This document shows, piece after piece, positions 42,711 to 52,360 of a stretch of DNA of 64,000 bases. Numbering within the stretch: the first letter of the stretch is position 1; each line of letters starts with the position of its first letter. The notes under the pieces were generated by a model, which was not told the DNA's origin, did not search any database, and saw only the letters and a list, made by a program, of their open reading frames with translations. The position numbers and the translations under genes are program-made. The stretch comes from Caloramator sp. (GTDB taxonomy: Bacteria; Bacillota; Clostridia; Clostridiales; Caloramatoraceae). The stretch is from NCBI GenBank assembly GCA_026418935.1, contig JAOAAJ010000071.1:1-64000 (forward strand), read 5' to 3'.

Positions 42711-43721
42711 ATGGGTAAAAGTAAAAAAATATTTGTATTATTTATTTTAATTGTGACAGTTGTTTTTGGAGGTTTTTACTATTTGATTAATGTTCCAATT
42801 TCAAAAACAAATAATAAAGGAGTTGACTTTAGAATTGGAACAAAGGCGGATATAGATTTTGTTGCCAAGAGCTTAAAAAAGAAAGGGTTAGTAAGAAGCT
42901 ATCTTTTTACTAAATATTATTTTAAATTAAATAATATAAGACTTAATGTAGGTCCCTATGAATTCAATCAAACTATGTCTCTAAAGCAAATATTTAATAT
43001 GATAAATAATGGAGAAACAGATAAAAATATTATTATGGTAACAATACCTGAGGGATTTACTGTAAAGCAAATTGCAGAAAAGCTAAAAAGCTTAGATATA
43101 ATAAAGGATGTTGATTCTTTTTTAGAAGAAGCACAAAGCGGTAGCTATAATTATGAATTTTTAGCAGGGATTAAAGATAGACCTTCAAGGTTAGAAGGCT
43201 ATCTATTCCCTGATACATATGAAATAAAAAGAGGTATGTCAAATTATGAAATAATAAATATATTGTTAAAAAGATTTGATGATGTTTATAAAAAGAATAT
43301 TAAAGGAAAAATAAAAAAAGAAAATATGACATTGGATGATGTAATAAAATTGGCTTCTATTGTTGAAAGAGAAGCTAAAGTAAAGGAAGAAAGACCAATA
43401 ATTGCTGCAGTGTTTTATAATAGACTTCAAAAGGATATAAAATTAGAATCCTGTGCTACAGTGCAGTATGCTTTAGGAAGAACAAAGGAAAAATTATCCT
43501 TTGATGACTTAAAAATAAATTCACCATATAACACTTATATTTACAAAGGATTACCAATTGGACCAATTTGCAATCCTGGTTTTGCTTCTATAGAAGCTGC
43601 AATGAATCCAGCAGATGTTAACTACTTGTATTTTTTAGTAGATGAAAGTAAAAAGGATGGTAGTCATTTTTTCACCAATTCCTATGATGAGTTTTTAAGA
43701 AAAAAGCACAGTAATAAATGA
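42711..43721 (+). CDS. mltG: Endolytic murein transglycosylase MltG
   Basis: IPEGFTVKQIAEKL, LEGYLFPDTYEI, ASIVEREAK, SPYNTYIYKGLPIGPICNPG. Confidence 0.95.
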   Translation: MGKSKKIFVLFILIVTVVFGGFYYLINVPISKTNNKGVDFRIGTKADIDFVAKSLKKKGLVRSYLFTKYYFKLNNIRLNVGPYEFNQTMSLKQIFNMINNGETDKNIIMVTIPEGFTVKQIAEKLKSLDIIKDVDSFLEEAQSGSYNYEFLAGIKDRPSRLEGYLFPDTYEIKRGMSNYEIINILLKRFDDVYKKNIKGKIKKENMTLDDVIKLASIVEREAKVKEERPIIAAVFYNRLQKDIKLESCATVQYALGRTKEKLSFDDLKINSPYNTYIYKGLPIGPICNPGFASIEAAMNPADVNYLYFLVDESKKDGSHFFTNSYDEFLRKKHSNK

Positions 43722-43748
43722 TTATCTTCTATTTAGTTGGAGGAGATT

Positions 43749-44405
43749 ATGAGCAAAATAGTGCACGATTATGTTGAAGATTATATAAGGGGTCTAATTA
43801 ATGAGAAAAATGAATTATTAAATGAATTAAGATTATATGCCGAAGAGAATGATGTTCCTATTGTTCACAAGGAAGTAGCACAATTTTTAAAGGTTATAAT
43901 TAAGGCAAATAATATAAAAAGAATTCTTGAGGTTGGAACTGCGATTGGGTATTCAGCACTATTGATGGCCGATGCTGTAGGATGTGATTGTGAAATTATA
44001 ACTATTGAAAGAGACGAAAATATGTATAATATTGCTTTAGAAAATATAAAAAGGGCAAAGGCAGAGGATAAAATAAAGGTAATAAAGGGAGATGCCCTTG
44101 AGGTTTTAGATAATTTAGATGGCAAATTTGATATGATATTTATTGATGGGGCAAAGGGACATTATAGTGAAATGTTAAACAAAATAAATAGGCTTTTAAA
44201 ATTAAACGGAATTGTATTTGCAGATAATGTTTTATTTAGAGGTATGGTTTGTTCAAATGAATTACTTATAAGAAGAAAAATTACAATTGTAAAAAGAATG
44301 CGTAAATATCTTAAGGAAATTTCAGATTCTGCGTTATTTGAAACAGTTGTTCTTCCTGTTGGAGACGGGGTGGCCTTGAGCACCAAAATAAAGGAGGAAT
44401 TATAA
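43749..44405 (+). CDS. O-methyltransferase
   Basis: RILEVGTAIGYSALLMA, FDMIFIDGAKGHY; ATG 43749 after SD ggagga. Confidence 0.9.
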   Translation: MSKIVHDYVEDYIRGLINEKNELLNELRLYAEENDVPIVHKEVAQFLKVIIKANNIKRILEVGTAIGYSALLMADAVGCDCEIITIERDENMYNIALENIKRAKAEDKIKVIKGDALEVLDNLDGKFDMIFIDGAKGHYSEMLNKINRLLKLNGIVFADNVLFRGMVCSNELLIRRKITIVKRMRKYLKEISDSALFETVVLPVGDGVALSTKIKEEL

Positions 44406-45628
44406 TGAAGAAAGTTGAATTGTTAGCACCAGCTGGTAATTTGGAAAAGCTAAAAACTGCTTTTATATATGGTGCAGATGCTGTATATATTGGAGGAGAA
44501 AACTTTAGCCTAAGGGCTATGGCAGATAATTTTACGATTGATGAAATGAAGGAAGGAATAGAATTTGCACATAATTTAGGAAAGAAGGTTTATGTTACAA
44601 TTAATATATTCCCCCATAACAATGATTTGGTTGGACTACCAGAATATATAAAAAAATTAAGGGAAATTAACGTTGATGCAGTGATTGTGTCAGATTTAGG
44701 TATCTTTTCTATTGTTAAAGAAGTTGCACCTGATTTAGAGATTCATATAAGCACTCAGGCAAATAATACTAATTATAAATCTGCAGAGACTTGGTATAAA
44801 TTAGGAGCAAGTAGAGTTGTATTAGCAAGAGAATTAAGTCTTGATGAAATAAAAGAGATTAGGGAAAAAGTACCAGAAAATCTGGAACTTGAGGCATTTG
44901 TTCACGGCGCTATGTGTATATCCTATTCAGGTAGATGTCTTTTGTCAAATTATATGACTAATAGAGATTCAAATAGAGGTATGTGTGCACACCCATGCAG
45001 ATACAAGTATTATTTAGTAGAGGAAAAAAGACCTGGACAATACTTCCCAGTATTTGAAGACGAGAGAGGAACATACATTATGAACTCTCAAGATTTATGT
45101 ATGATAGAATACATACCTGAGCTTATTAATGCAGGTATTTCAAGCTTTAAGATTGAGGGACGTATGAAGAGTTCATATTATGTTGCATCAGTTGTTAAAG
45201 CCTATAGGGAAGCTATAAATTCCTATTATGAATTAGGAGATAAATATGAATTTAATCCTAAATGGCTTGAAGATGTATCTAAATCAAGTCATAGGGAATT
45301 TTCAACTGGTTTCTACTTTGGAAAACCACAAAAACAAATATATGATAATTCATCCTATATAAGAACCCACGATATAGTAGGACTTGTATTAGATTATGAT
45401 AAAGACACTAAAATGGCAACAATAGAACAAAGGAATAGAGTATTTAAGGGAGAAAAGGTTGAAATATTAACATCAAAGGGACCAAACTTTGAATTAACTT
45501 TAGATAATATGTGGAACGAGGAAGGACAAGAAATTGAAGTTGCACCTCATCCACAGATGATATATAAAATAAAGTCAGAAAGAGAATTAAAGCCATACGA
45601 TATGTTGGTAAAAGAGAAAGGGGATTGA
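44405..45628 (+). CDS. Peptidase U32 family protein
   Basis: [64 protein letters not shown]. Confidence 0.95.
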   Translation: MKKVELLAPAGNLEKLKTAFIYGADAVYIGGENFSLRAMADNFTIDEMKEGIEFAHNLGKKVYVTINIFPHNNDLVGLPEYIKKLREINVDAVIVSDLGIFSIVKEVAPDLEIHISTQANNTNYKSAETWYKLGASRVVLARELSLDEIKEIREKVPENLELEAFVHGAMCISYSGRCLLSNYMTNRDSNRGMCAHPCRYKYYLVEEKRPGQYFPVFEDERGTYIMNSQDLCMIEYIPELINAGISSFKIEGRMKSSYYVASVVKAYREAINSYYELGDKYEFNPKWLEDVSKSSHREFSTGFYFGKPQKQIYDNSSYIRTHDIVGLVLDYDKDTKMATIEQRNRVFKGEKVEILTSKGPNFELTLDNMWNEEGQEIEVAPHPQMIYKIKSERELKPYDMLVKEKGD

Positions 45629-45629
45629 A

Positions 45630-46265
45630 ATGAGTAGACCTATTATTATTGGTATTGCAGGAGGAACAGGTTCTGGTAAAAGTACGGTAGCACAGGAGAT
45701 TTACAATAGTCTTCCTGAAGAGAGTATTGCAGTTATTGAACAGGATAATTACTACAAAGATCAAAGCCATTTATCATTTGAAGAAAGAATTAAAACAAAC
45801 TATGACCATCCTGATGCCTTTGATACAGCATTGTTACTTGAACACCTAAAGAAACTATCAATGGGAGAGGCAATAGACAAGCCTATATATGATTTTTCAA
45901 ATCATACAAGAAAAAAAGAGACAGTTAGAGTTGAACCAAGAGATATTATAGTTTTAGAAGGCATAATGATTTTGGTTGAGCCAGAAATTAGAAACATGTT
46001 AGATATTAAGATATTTGTTGATACAGATGCTGATGTTAGAATAATAAGAAGGATTAAAAGGGATATTAAAGAAAGAGGAAGAACATTAGATTCTGTTATT
46101 GACCAATATATTAATGTTGTTAGACCAATGCATCTACAGTTTGTTGAACCAACTAAGAGGTATGCGGATATTATAATTCCTGAAGGTGGGTATAATAAAG
46201 TTGCAATTGATATTATGATTGCAAAGGTTAATGAAATTGTTAGAAGAAAACAAGGTTTAAAATAA
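45630..46265 (+). CDS. udk: Uridine kinase
   Basis: [33 protein letters not shown]. Confidence 0.95.
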   Translation: MSRPIIIGIAGGTGSGKSTVAQEIYNSLPEESIAVIEQDNYYKDQSHLSFEERIKTNYDHPDAFDTALLLEHLKKLSMGEAIDKPIYDFSNHTRKKETVRVEPRDIIVLEGIMILVEPEIRNMLDIKIFVDTDADVRIIRRIKRDIKERGRTLDSVIDQYINVVRPMHLQFVEPTKRYADIIIPEGGYNKVAIDIMIAKVNEIVRRKQGLK

Positions 46266-46281
46266 TATTTGGTCAAATATG

Positions 46282-46313
46282 GCTGTATGGAATACAAAAA
46301 ACTTCCATACAGC
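46282..46313 (+). terminator. Hairpin after udk
   Basis: GCTGTATGGAA/TTCCATACAGC. Confidence 0.7.
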
Positions 46314-46400
46314 TTTATAATTTATTGTATAAAAGTTAGAAAATGTATTTATATTTTGAAAAAATTATGTTATAATTTAATTATACATCAGATTAAGAGG

Positions 46401-46450
46401 AACATATCCCTCCTGAGATGCATATAATGTACATAGGCCTATCAGGGGGG
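46401..46450 (+). promoter_or_regulatory. sigK upstream region: SigE-like promoter elements and SD-pairing inverted repeat
   Basis: ACATATC (-35-like), 14-nt spacing, CATATAAT (46421-46428); CCCTCCTGA (46408-46416) complementary to TCAGGGGGG (46442-46450). Confidence 0.5.
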
Positions 46451-46457
46451 TGTTTTA

Positions 46458-47144
46458 TTGATAATAGAAACCATATGCAGCTTTTTAGATGGACTATTTC
46501 TACTTGCAGGGTATATAACAAATGGTAGTTCATTTCCAAAACCCCTCACCGAAGAGGAAGAAAAAAGATTGTTTTATGAATATAAAAATGGAAACCAACA
46601 GGCAAAAGCAGAGCTTATTACAAGGAATTTAAGATTAGTAGCTCACATAATTAAGAAATTTGGACCAATAGGTAAGGATTCTGATGATTTAATTTCAATA
46701 GGTACAGTTGGATTGATTAAGGCTATTGAAAGCTTTGATTATGATAAGGGTAATAGACTTGCGACTTATGCTGCAAGATGTATTGAGAATGAAATACTAA
46801 TGTATATGCGTTCTGTAAAAAAGGTTAAAACTGAAGTGTATTTACAGGATCCTATTGGTGTAGATAAAGAAGGAAATGAAATATGTTTAATGGACGTTTT
46901 AGGTACAGAAAGTGATAAAATACTTGATGAAGTGGAAAGTAAGATTTCAATAAGAAAGCTTTACAGAATAATAGACAAAGTTTTAGAAGAAAAGGAAAAG
47001 ATAATAATAAAACTAAGATATGGTCTTTGTGGTGAACCTAAAACACAAATGGAAATTGCACAGATGTTAGGTATATCAAGAAGTTATGTTTCAAGGATAG
47101 AAAAAAGAGCCTTAAAGAAATTAGCTAAGGAAATGCAAAGATAG
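46458..47144 (+). CDS. sigK: Sporulation sigma factor SigK, with hydrophobic pro-sequence
   Basis: LRLVAHIIKKFG..GKDSDDLISIGTVGLIKAIESF, RLATYAARCIENEILM, GISRSYVSRIEKRAL; TTG start. Confidence 0.93.
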   Translation: MIIETICSFLDGLFLLAGYITNGSSFPKPLTEEEEKRLFYEYKNGNQQAKAELITRNLRLVAHIIKKFGPIGKDSDDLISIGTVGLIKAIESFDYDKGNRLATYAARCIENEILMYMRSVKKVKTEVYLQDPIGVDKEGNEICLMDVLGTESDKILDEVESKISIRKLYRIIDKVLEEKEKIIIKLRYGLCGEPKTQMEIAQMLGISRSYVSRIEKRALKKLAKEMQR

Positions 47145-47166
47145 TATATTTATTTATTTTTTTATT

Positions 47167-47202
47167 ATAAAGTGCCCTGAACCTTTGTTCAAGGCACTTT
47201 AT
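47167..47202 (+). terminator. Hairpin after sigK
   Basis: ATAAAGTGCCcTGAAC-cttt-GTTCAaGGCACTTTAT. Confidence 0.8.
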
Positions 47203-47304
47203 GTTTAACTGAGGACTGCATTATAATATTTAAGGATAATTTTATTTAGACATTTGAATGATATTTTGATAAAATATAGAAAAATAAGGATTAAGGTGGT
47301 AAGA

Positions 47305-47808
47305 ATGAAGAATTTATTAAAGCCAGATTATTATTTTAAAAGTGTATATGAAATAGATTTAAATTGGCTAAAGGGGCAAAATATTAAAAATATTATATTA
47401 GATATAGATAATACATTAGTTAGTTGGGGTACAAAAAAAATTGATGATAAAGGGAGAGTATTTATTGAAGCACTTAATAAGCAAGGGTTTAAAGTTTGCC
47501 TTCTATCAAATAGTTCAGCAAAACGAGTTAAAAATTTTATAAACAATGATTTTATTTTATGCTATACAGGATTTGGTATAAAGCCAATGAAAAGAAAATT
47601 TATAGGAGCACTAAAATTATTTGAAGATAAATTAGATGAAACATGTATAATAGGAGATCAAATATTTACCGACATATTAGGTGGAAATCGAGTTGGTATA
47701 AAAACTATTCTTGTTGACCCAATAGATTCAAGGGAGTTTATAACTACAAAGTTTTTTAGAAGGTTAGAAAAAAAGATAAAAAAGGATTTAATATATAGTA
47801 AATTTTAG
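47305..47808 (+). CDS. YqeG family HAD IIIA-type phosphatase
   Basis: LLKPDYYFKSVYEIDL, LDIDNTLVSWG, IGDQIFTDILGGNRVGIKTILVDPI. Confidence 0.93.
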   Translation: MKNLLKPDYYFKSVYEIDLNWLKGQNIKNIILDIDNTLVSWGTKKIDDKGRVFIEALNKQGFKVCLLSNSSAKRVKNFINNDFILCYTGFGIKPMKRKFIGALKLFEDKLDETCIIGDQIFTDILGGNRVGIKTILVDPIDSREFITTKFFRRLEKKIKKDLIYSKF

Positions 47809-47820
47809 AAGTTTAACTAT

Positions 47821-47889
47821 TAAAATTCCTGTGCATAATTTTATTAGCCTTATTGAGGAGGAGATATATTGAATAGCACAGGAATTTTA
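47821..47889 (+). repeat. Perfect 14-bp inverted repeat enclosing pilB SD and start
   Basis: TAAAATTCCTGTGC (47821-47834) and GCACAGGAATTTTA (47876-47889), 41-nt loop. Confidence 0.9.
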
Positions 47890-49542
47890 CTTAATATTGA
47901 AACTAAATTTTTAAAAGAAAAAAATAAAATAGAAAAATTAAAGGAATATAAACAAATAAACAATTGTTCTACAGAAGATGCACTTTTAGATTTAGGCTAT
48001 GTCTTAGAGGAGGAGCTATTAAATGAGGTAAACCTTATTTCAGGATTAGAGATAGTAGATTTAAAAAAAATAAGCGTTAATGAAAGAGCAATTGATTTAA
48101 TACCCTATGAAATAGTATTTGAATATTCTATTTTACCCTTTGATGAAGATGAAGATAGTATTAGAGTGGCTACATATAAGTATATTGATTTTAATTTGAT
48201 TGAAAAAATAAAACAAAGGGCAAAAAGAAATGTTAAATTATATATAAGTAAAAGAAGTGATATTAGATTTAATATAGAAAAATATTATAAAATAAAGAAA
48301 ATAAATTATTTAGCAGATAAAGTACAAGAATCTGCTATTAAATTAAATAACAATTTATATAACCAACAATTGAAAGTTAACAATTCTCCTGTTATTGATT
48401 TAATTGATGATATTTTAAATATAGCAATAAGCTCTAATGCAAGTGATATTCATATAGAACCTATGATAAATAAACTAAAAATTAGATTTAGGATAGATGG
48501 TGAACTAATTGAAATGTATAGTTTATCCTCAAGTATAATTCCCTTTGTAGTAGGTAGAATTAAAGTTTTAGCTAATATGGATATTGCTGAAAAAAGGTTA
48601 CCACAGGATGGAAGAATAGTTGTTAATGTAGATTCAAATTTAATTGATTTTAGAGTAAGTACTATACCGACAATTCATGGAGAAAAAATAGTAATTAGAG
48701 TATTAAAAAAGAATAATATAAGTTTAAATAGATATGAACTTGGTTTTAATAAAAAAGAAGAAGATATTATAAATAGACTAATTACACAAAATAGTGGGCT
48801 AATTCTAATATGTGGTCCTACAGGTAGTGGAAAAACTACAACTTTGTATTCAATATTAAATGATTTAAATAAGATAAATAAAAATATTATTACAATTGAA
48901 GACCCTGTTGAATATATGATAGAAGGAATCAATCAAATAAACATAAATCCTAAAATAGGCTTGGATTTTTCAAGCTGTTTAAAGTCTGTTTTGAGGCAAG
49001 ATCCAGATATTATAATGGTTGGTGAAATTAGAGATTTAGAGACAGCAAGAATTGCATTAAGAGCAGCAATTACCGGACATTTGGTATTAAGTACAGTCCA
49101 TACTAATGATGTACCATCTGCAATTTTAAGACTTGTAGATATGGGAGTAGAACCCTATCTAATTTCTTGTGCTGTAAAGGGCATTATTGCACAAAGGTTA
49201 GTTAGAAGGATTTGTCCATATTGTAGGATAGATTACTATGCAACAGAGTATGAAAAGAAAATATTAGAAATAAATGGTAAAGAAAATGTTTTAATAAGTA
49301 GAGGAATAGGTTGTAGAGAATGTAATGGTAGTGGATACACTGGAAGAATAGGTGTGTTTGAAATAATAGAAATTGACAAAGAGATAAGAAATACGATAAT
49401 TAAAAATCATAATATTGACATATTAAGGGATTTGTGTATTAATAAAGGTATGAAAACTTTGAAAAATTCCTGTAGAGATATGGTTATATCTAAAATAACA
49501 ACTATAGCTGAAATGGTTAAAATCATTTCAAATATTGATTAG
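47869..49542 (+). CDS. pilB: Type IV pilus assembly ATPase PilB/GspE
   Basis: SNASDIHIEP, GPTGSGKTTTLYSIL, EDPVEYMIEGINQ, tetracysteine CPYC...CREC; TTG start. Confidence 0.94.
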   Translation: MNSTGILLNIETKFLKEKNKIEKLKEYKQINNCSTEDALLDLGYVLEEELLNEVNLISGLEIVDLKKISVNERAIDLIPYEIVFEYSILPFDEDEDSIRVATYKYIDFNLIEKIKQRAKRNVKLYISKRSDIRFNIEKYYKIKKINYLADKVQESAIKLNNNLYNQQLKVNNSPVIDLIDDILNIAISSNASDIHIEPMINKLKIRFRIDGELIEMYSLSSSIIPFVVGRIKVLANMDIAEKRLPQDGRIVVNVDSNLIDFRVSTIPTIHGEKIVIRVLKKNNISLNRYELGFNKKEEDIINRLITQNSGLILICGPTGSGKTTTLYSILNDLNKINKNIITIEDPVEYMIEGINQININPKIGLDFSSCLKSVLRQDPDIIMVGEIRDLETARIALRAAITGHLVLSTVHTNDVPSAILRLVDMGVEPYLISCAVKGIIAQRLVRRICPYCRIDYYATEYEKKILEINGKENVLISRGIGCRECNGSGYTGRIGVFEIIEIDKEIRNTIIKNHNIDILRDLCINKGMKTLKNSCRDMVISKITTIAEMVKIISNID

Positions 49543-49564
49543 GGGATACAAAGGGAGGATAGAT

Positions 49565-50623
49565 ATGTTAAAATTTCAAGATTTACTGGAGAAAGTCGTA
49601 GAATTGGGAGCATCAGATTTGCACATTACAGTTGGAATCCCACCAACAGCAAGAGTAAATGGTTCATTAGTTCAAATAACTGATGAAAAATTAACAACAG
49701 AAATGGCAGAGCATTATGTTAAGGAGGTTTTAACTGAAGAACAATATAAAAAGTATATTGAAGTTGGAGAGCTGGATTTTTCATATTCAATCCAAGGAGT
49801 TGGTAGATTTAGAGTAAATGCATTTAGACAAAGAGGCAGTGATGCAATGGCATTAAGAGCAGTTGCAGCTCAAGTACCAACGCTTGAAAAACTTAATATG
49901 CCTCCTGTTCTTAAAGAACTTACTAATAAGACGAGAGGGCTTATATTAGTAACAGGGCCTACAGGCAGTGGTAAGTCAACTACACTTGCAGCTATGATTA
50001 ATGAGATAAATCAAAATAGAAGTTGTCATATTATAACTCTTGAAGATCCTATAGAATATCTTCATAAGCACAAAAAAAGTATAGTTAATCAAAGGGAAAT
50101 TGGTCATGATTCAAAATCCTATGCCAATGCACTTCGTGCTGCATTAAGAGAAGACCCAGATGTAATATTAGTTGGTGAGATGAGAGACTTAGAGACAATT
50201 TCAATTGCAATAACAGCTGCAGAAACAGGACACTTAGTTTTATCAACTTTGCATACAATTGGAGCTTCAAAAACAGTTGATAGAATAGTGGATGTATTTC
50301 CACCTTATCAACAGCAGCAGATTAAAGTTCAGCTTTCTGCTGTTTTAGAGGGAGTAATTTCACAACAACTAATAAAAAGAGCAGATGGAAATGGTCGTGT
50401 TTGTGCAATGGAGATAATGGTTGCAACTCCTGCTGTAAGAAATTTAATTAGAGAAGGAAAAACACACCAGATAGACTCAGCGGTTCAAACTGGTGCAAAA
50501 TTTGGAATGAAAACTATGGATATGTCACTTGTTGAACTTCATAAAAAAGGATTAATATCCTATGAAGATGCACTTAATTACTCAGTTGATAGAGATATTG
50601 TTATGAGGTTACTAAATCTATAG
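49565..50623 (+). CDS. pilT: Type IV pilus twitching motility ATPase PilT
   Basis: GASDLHITVGIPPTARVNG, GPTGSGKSTTLAAMI, AIRNLIREGK-like AVRNLIREGKTHQ. Confidence 0.95.
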   Translation: MLKFQDLLEKVVELGASDLHITVGIPPTARVNGSLVQITDEKLTTEMAEHYVKEVLTEEQYKKYIEVGELDFSYSIQGVGRFRVNAFRQRGSDAMALRAVAAQVPTLEKLNMPPVLKELTNKTRGLILVTGPTGSGKSTTLAAMINEINQNRSCHIITLEDPIEYLHKHKKSIVNQREIGHDSKSYANALRAALREDPDVILVGEMRDLETISIAITAAETGHLVLSTLHTIGASKTVDRIVDVFPPYQQQQIKVQLSAVLEGVISQQLIKRADGNGRVCAMEIMVATPAVRNLIREGKTHQIDSAVQTGAKFGMKTMDMSLVELHKKGLISYEDALNYSVDRDIVMRLLNL

Positions 50624-50645
50624 TTTTTGGCTGTGGGGTGTTTGT

Positions 50646-51833
50646 ATGCCAAAATACATAAATAGAGTAAAAACAGTAGAGGGGAAGACAATAAGTAGAT
50701 TAATACAATCTGAGGGTATTGTGGTAGCAGACACTGTTCATAAAAAGAGCAGTGTCTATAATATTTTTGATAAAAATATTATAAATATTAAATTTGAAAG
50801 AAAATTGAATAATAAAGATTTCTATTTTATATGTAAACAATTTTATATTGCTTGCCAATCTGGATTAGATATTTTAAGAATTATTGAAATATTAATAGAA
50901 CAATCAAATGGAATTTTAAAGGATATTTTCAAGGATATTTATACAAAGGTACAAACGGGTTTATCTTTATCCGAAGCCTTTGAAGATACAAAAAAATTTC
51001 CCTATTTTTTTATAAATATGATAAGGGTTGGTGAATTAAGTGGTAATTTAGAGGAGACATTTAGGATGCTATCTGATTACTACTATAAACAATATTCACT
51101 AAATAATAAGATTAAACAGGCAACTGCGTATCCAAAGTTGGTTTTTACTTTAACTTTAATAATTATTATGGTTATATTTAATAAAATAATACCAATGTTT
51201 GTGAATATATTAAATCAGTTCAATAGACAAGAAATGCCTCTATCAACTCAAGTAGTAATTGAAATTTCAAATTTTATAAGAGATAAACAGATTATACTTA
51301 TTTTTATTTTCTTATTTTTATTTTTTGTTAGTAGCATTAATAAAAAAGTTCATTCTGTTAATAAGTTTAGGGATTACTTATCTATAAAACTTCCCGTTTT
51401 AAATAAAATAAATAAATTAAATACAGCAGTTCAATTTACAGCAACTTTATCTATACTCACTAACAGTGGTTTACCAATTGTTAAGTCATTACATATATTA
51501 TCAAATATAATAGAAAATTACTTTATAAGGGAGAAGATAAAAAAGTTAGAACTAAAAATTCAAATGGGAGTTAGCTTAAGTGAGTCTTTAAAAGATGTAG
51601 AATTTTTACCTAAAATGTTAATAAATATTATTAGGACGTCTGAGGAAACAGGAACATTAGATAAAACATTAAAAAATATGTCTGAATACTACTATCTTGA
51701 GTTAGACGAGTATATTAAAAGGTTACTAGTCTTTATTGAGCCAGCATTAATATTAATAGTTGCAATATTTATTGGCTTTATAGTTATGGCATTGATGTTA
51801 CCAATATTTAAGATTTATAGGAGTATAATTTAG
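50646..51833 (+). CDS. pilC: Type IV pilus inner membrane platform protein PilC/GspF
   Basis: Two GspF repeats: GLSLSEAFEDT..FPYFFINMIRVGELSGNLEE; GVSLSESLKDVEFLPKMLINIIRTSEETGTLD. Confidence 0.92.
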   Translation: MPKYINRVKTVEGKTISRLIQSEGIVVADTVHKKSSVYNIFDKNIINIKFERKLNNKDFYFICKQFYIACQSGLDILRIIEILIEQSNGILKDIFKDIYTKVQTGLSLSEAFEDTKKFPYFFINMIRVGELSGNLEETFRMLSDYYYKQYSLNNKIKQATAYPKLVFTLTLIIIMVIFNKIIPMFVNILNQFNRQEMPLSTQVVIEISNFIRDKQIILIFIFLFLFFVSSINKKVHSVNKFRDYLSIKLPVLNKINKLNTAVQFTATLSILTNSGLPIVKSLHILSNIIENYFIREKIKKLELKIQMGVSLSESLKDVEFLPKMLINIIRTSEETGTLDKTLKNMSEYYYLELDEYIKRLLVFIEPALILIVAIFIGFIVMALMLPIFKIYRSII

Positions 51834-51850
51834 AGTTTAAACATTTAAAA

Positions 51851-51884
51851 CCTGTCAATAATTATTATTGAAATTATTGACAGG
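51851..51884 (+). repeat. Perfect 12-bp inverted repeat before major pilin gene
   Basis: CCTGTCAATAAT-tattattgaa-ATTATTGACAGG. Confidence 0.9.
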
Positions 51885-51895
51885 GAGGGATTTAT

Positions 51896-52285
51896 ATGAA
51901 AAAAAAGAAGGGTTTTACTTTAATTGAACTGATTGCAGCTATAGCTATTATTGGTATTTTGGCAGCAACTCTAATACCAGAAGTAACAAGCTATACTGTA
52001 AATGCAAAAAATACTAAGCTAAGATCAGAGGCAAGAATGCTTCTAAATGCAATTGAACTTTATAATGCATCTATTCAGGGGACGACTAATTTAATTTTAG
52101 ATGGAAACACAGAAATATCGAGTTTATCAACAATTGATGTAAACAATCCTAACGGTGTTGCTCTTAAAAATTTAATTGATAAATTGAAGGAAAAGGATAG
52201 TGAATTATTAAATTATACTATTAGTGATTTAAAAGCTCTTGTAGAAAAAGGCGAATTTAAGGTTATAAATACAAGCTCAAATTAA
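51896..52285 (+). CDS. Type IV pilin (prepilin-type N-terminal signal)
   Basis: MKKKKGFTLIELIAAIAIIGILAATLIPEV. Confidence 0.92.
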   Translation: MKKKKGFTLIELIAAIAIIGILAATLIPEVTSYTVNAKNTKLRSEARMLLNAIELYNASIQGTTNLILDGNTEISSLSTIDVNNPNGVALKNLIDKLKEKDSELLNYTISDLKALVEKGEFKVINTSSN

Positions 52286-52360
52286 CAACAACCAAATGGT
52301 GATTATAAAAATTAAAAATAGTAAACGAGATAGTAAGTAACATAATCTGGAGGGGAGTTT

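Noticed and set aside
46458-47144. skin-type element interrupting sigK
   Set aside because: The SigK reading frame is continuous and complete
47809-47868. c-di-GMP riboswitch before the pilus operon
   Set aside because: No GEMM-I or GEMM-II conserved core seen; only the inverted repeat is present
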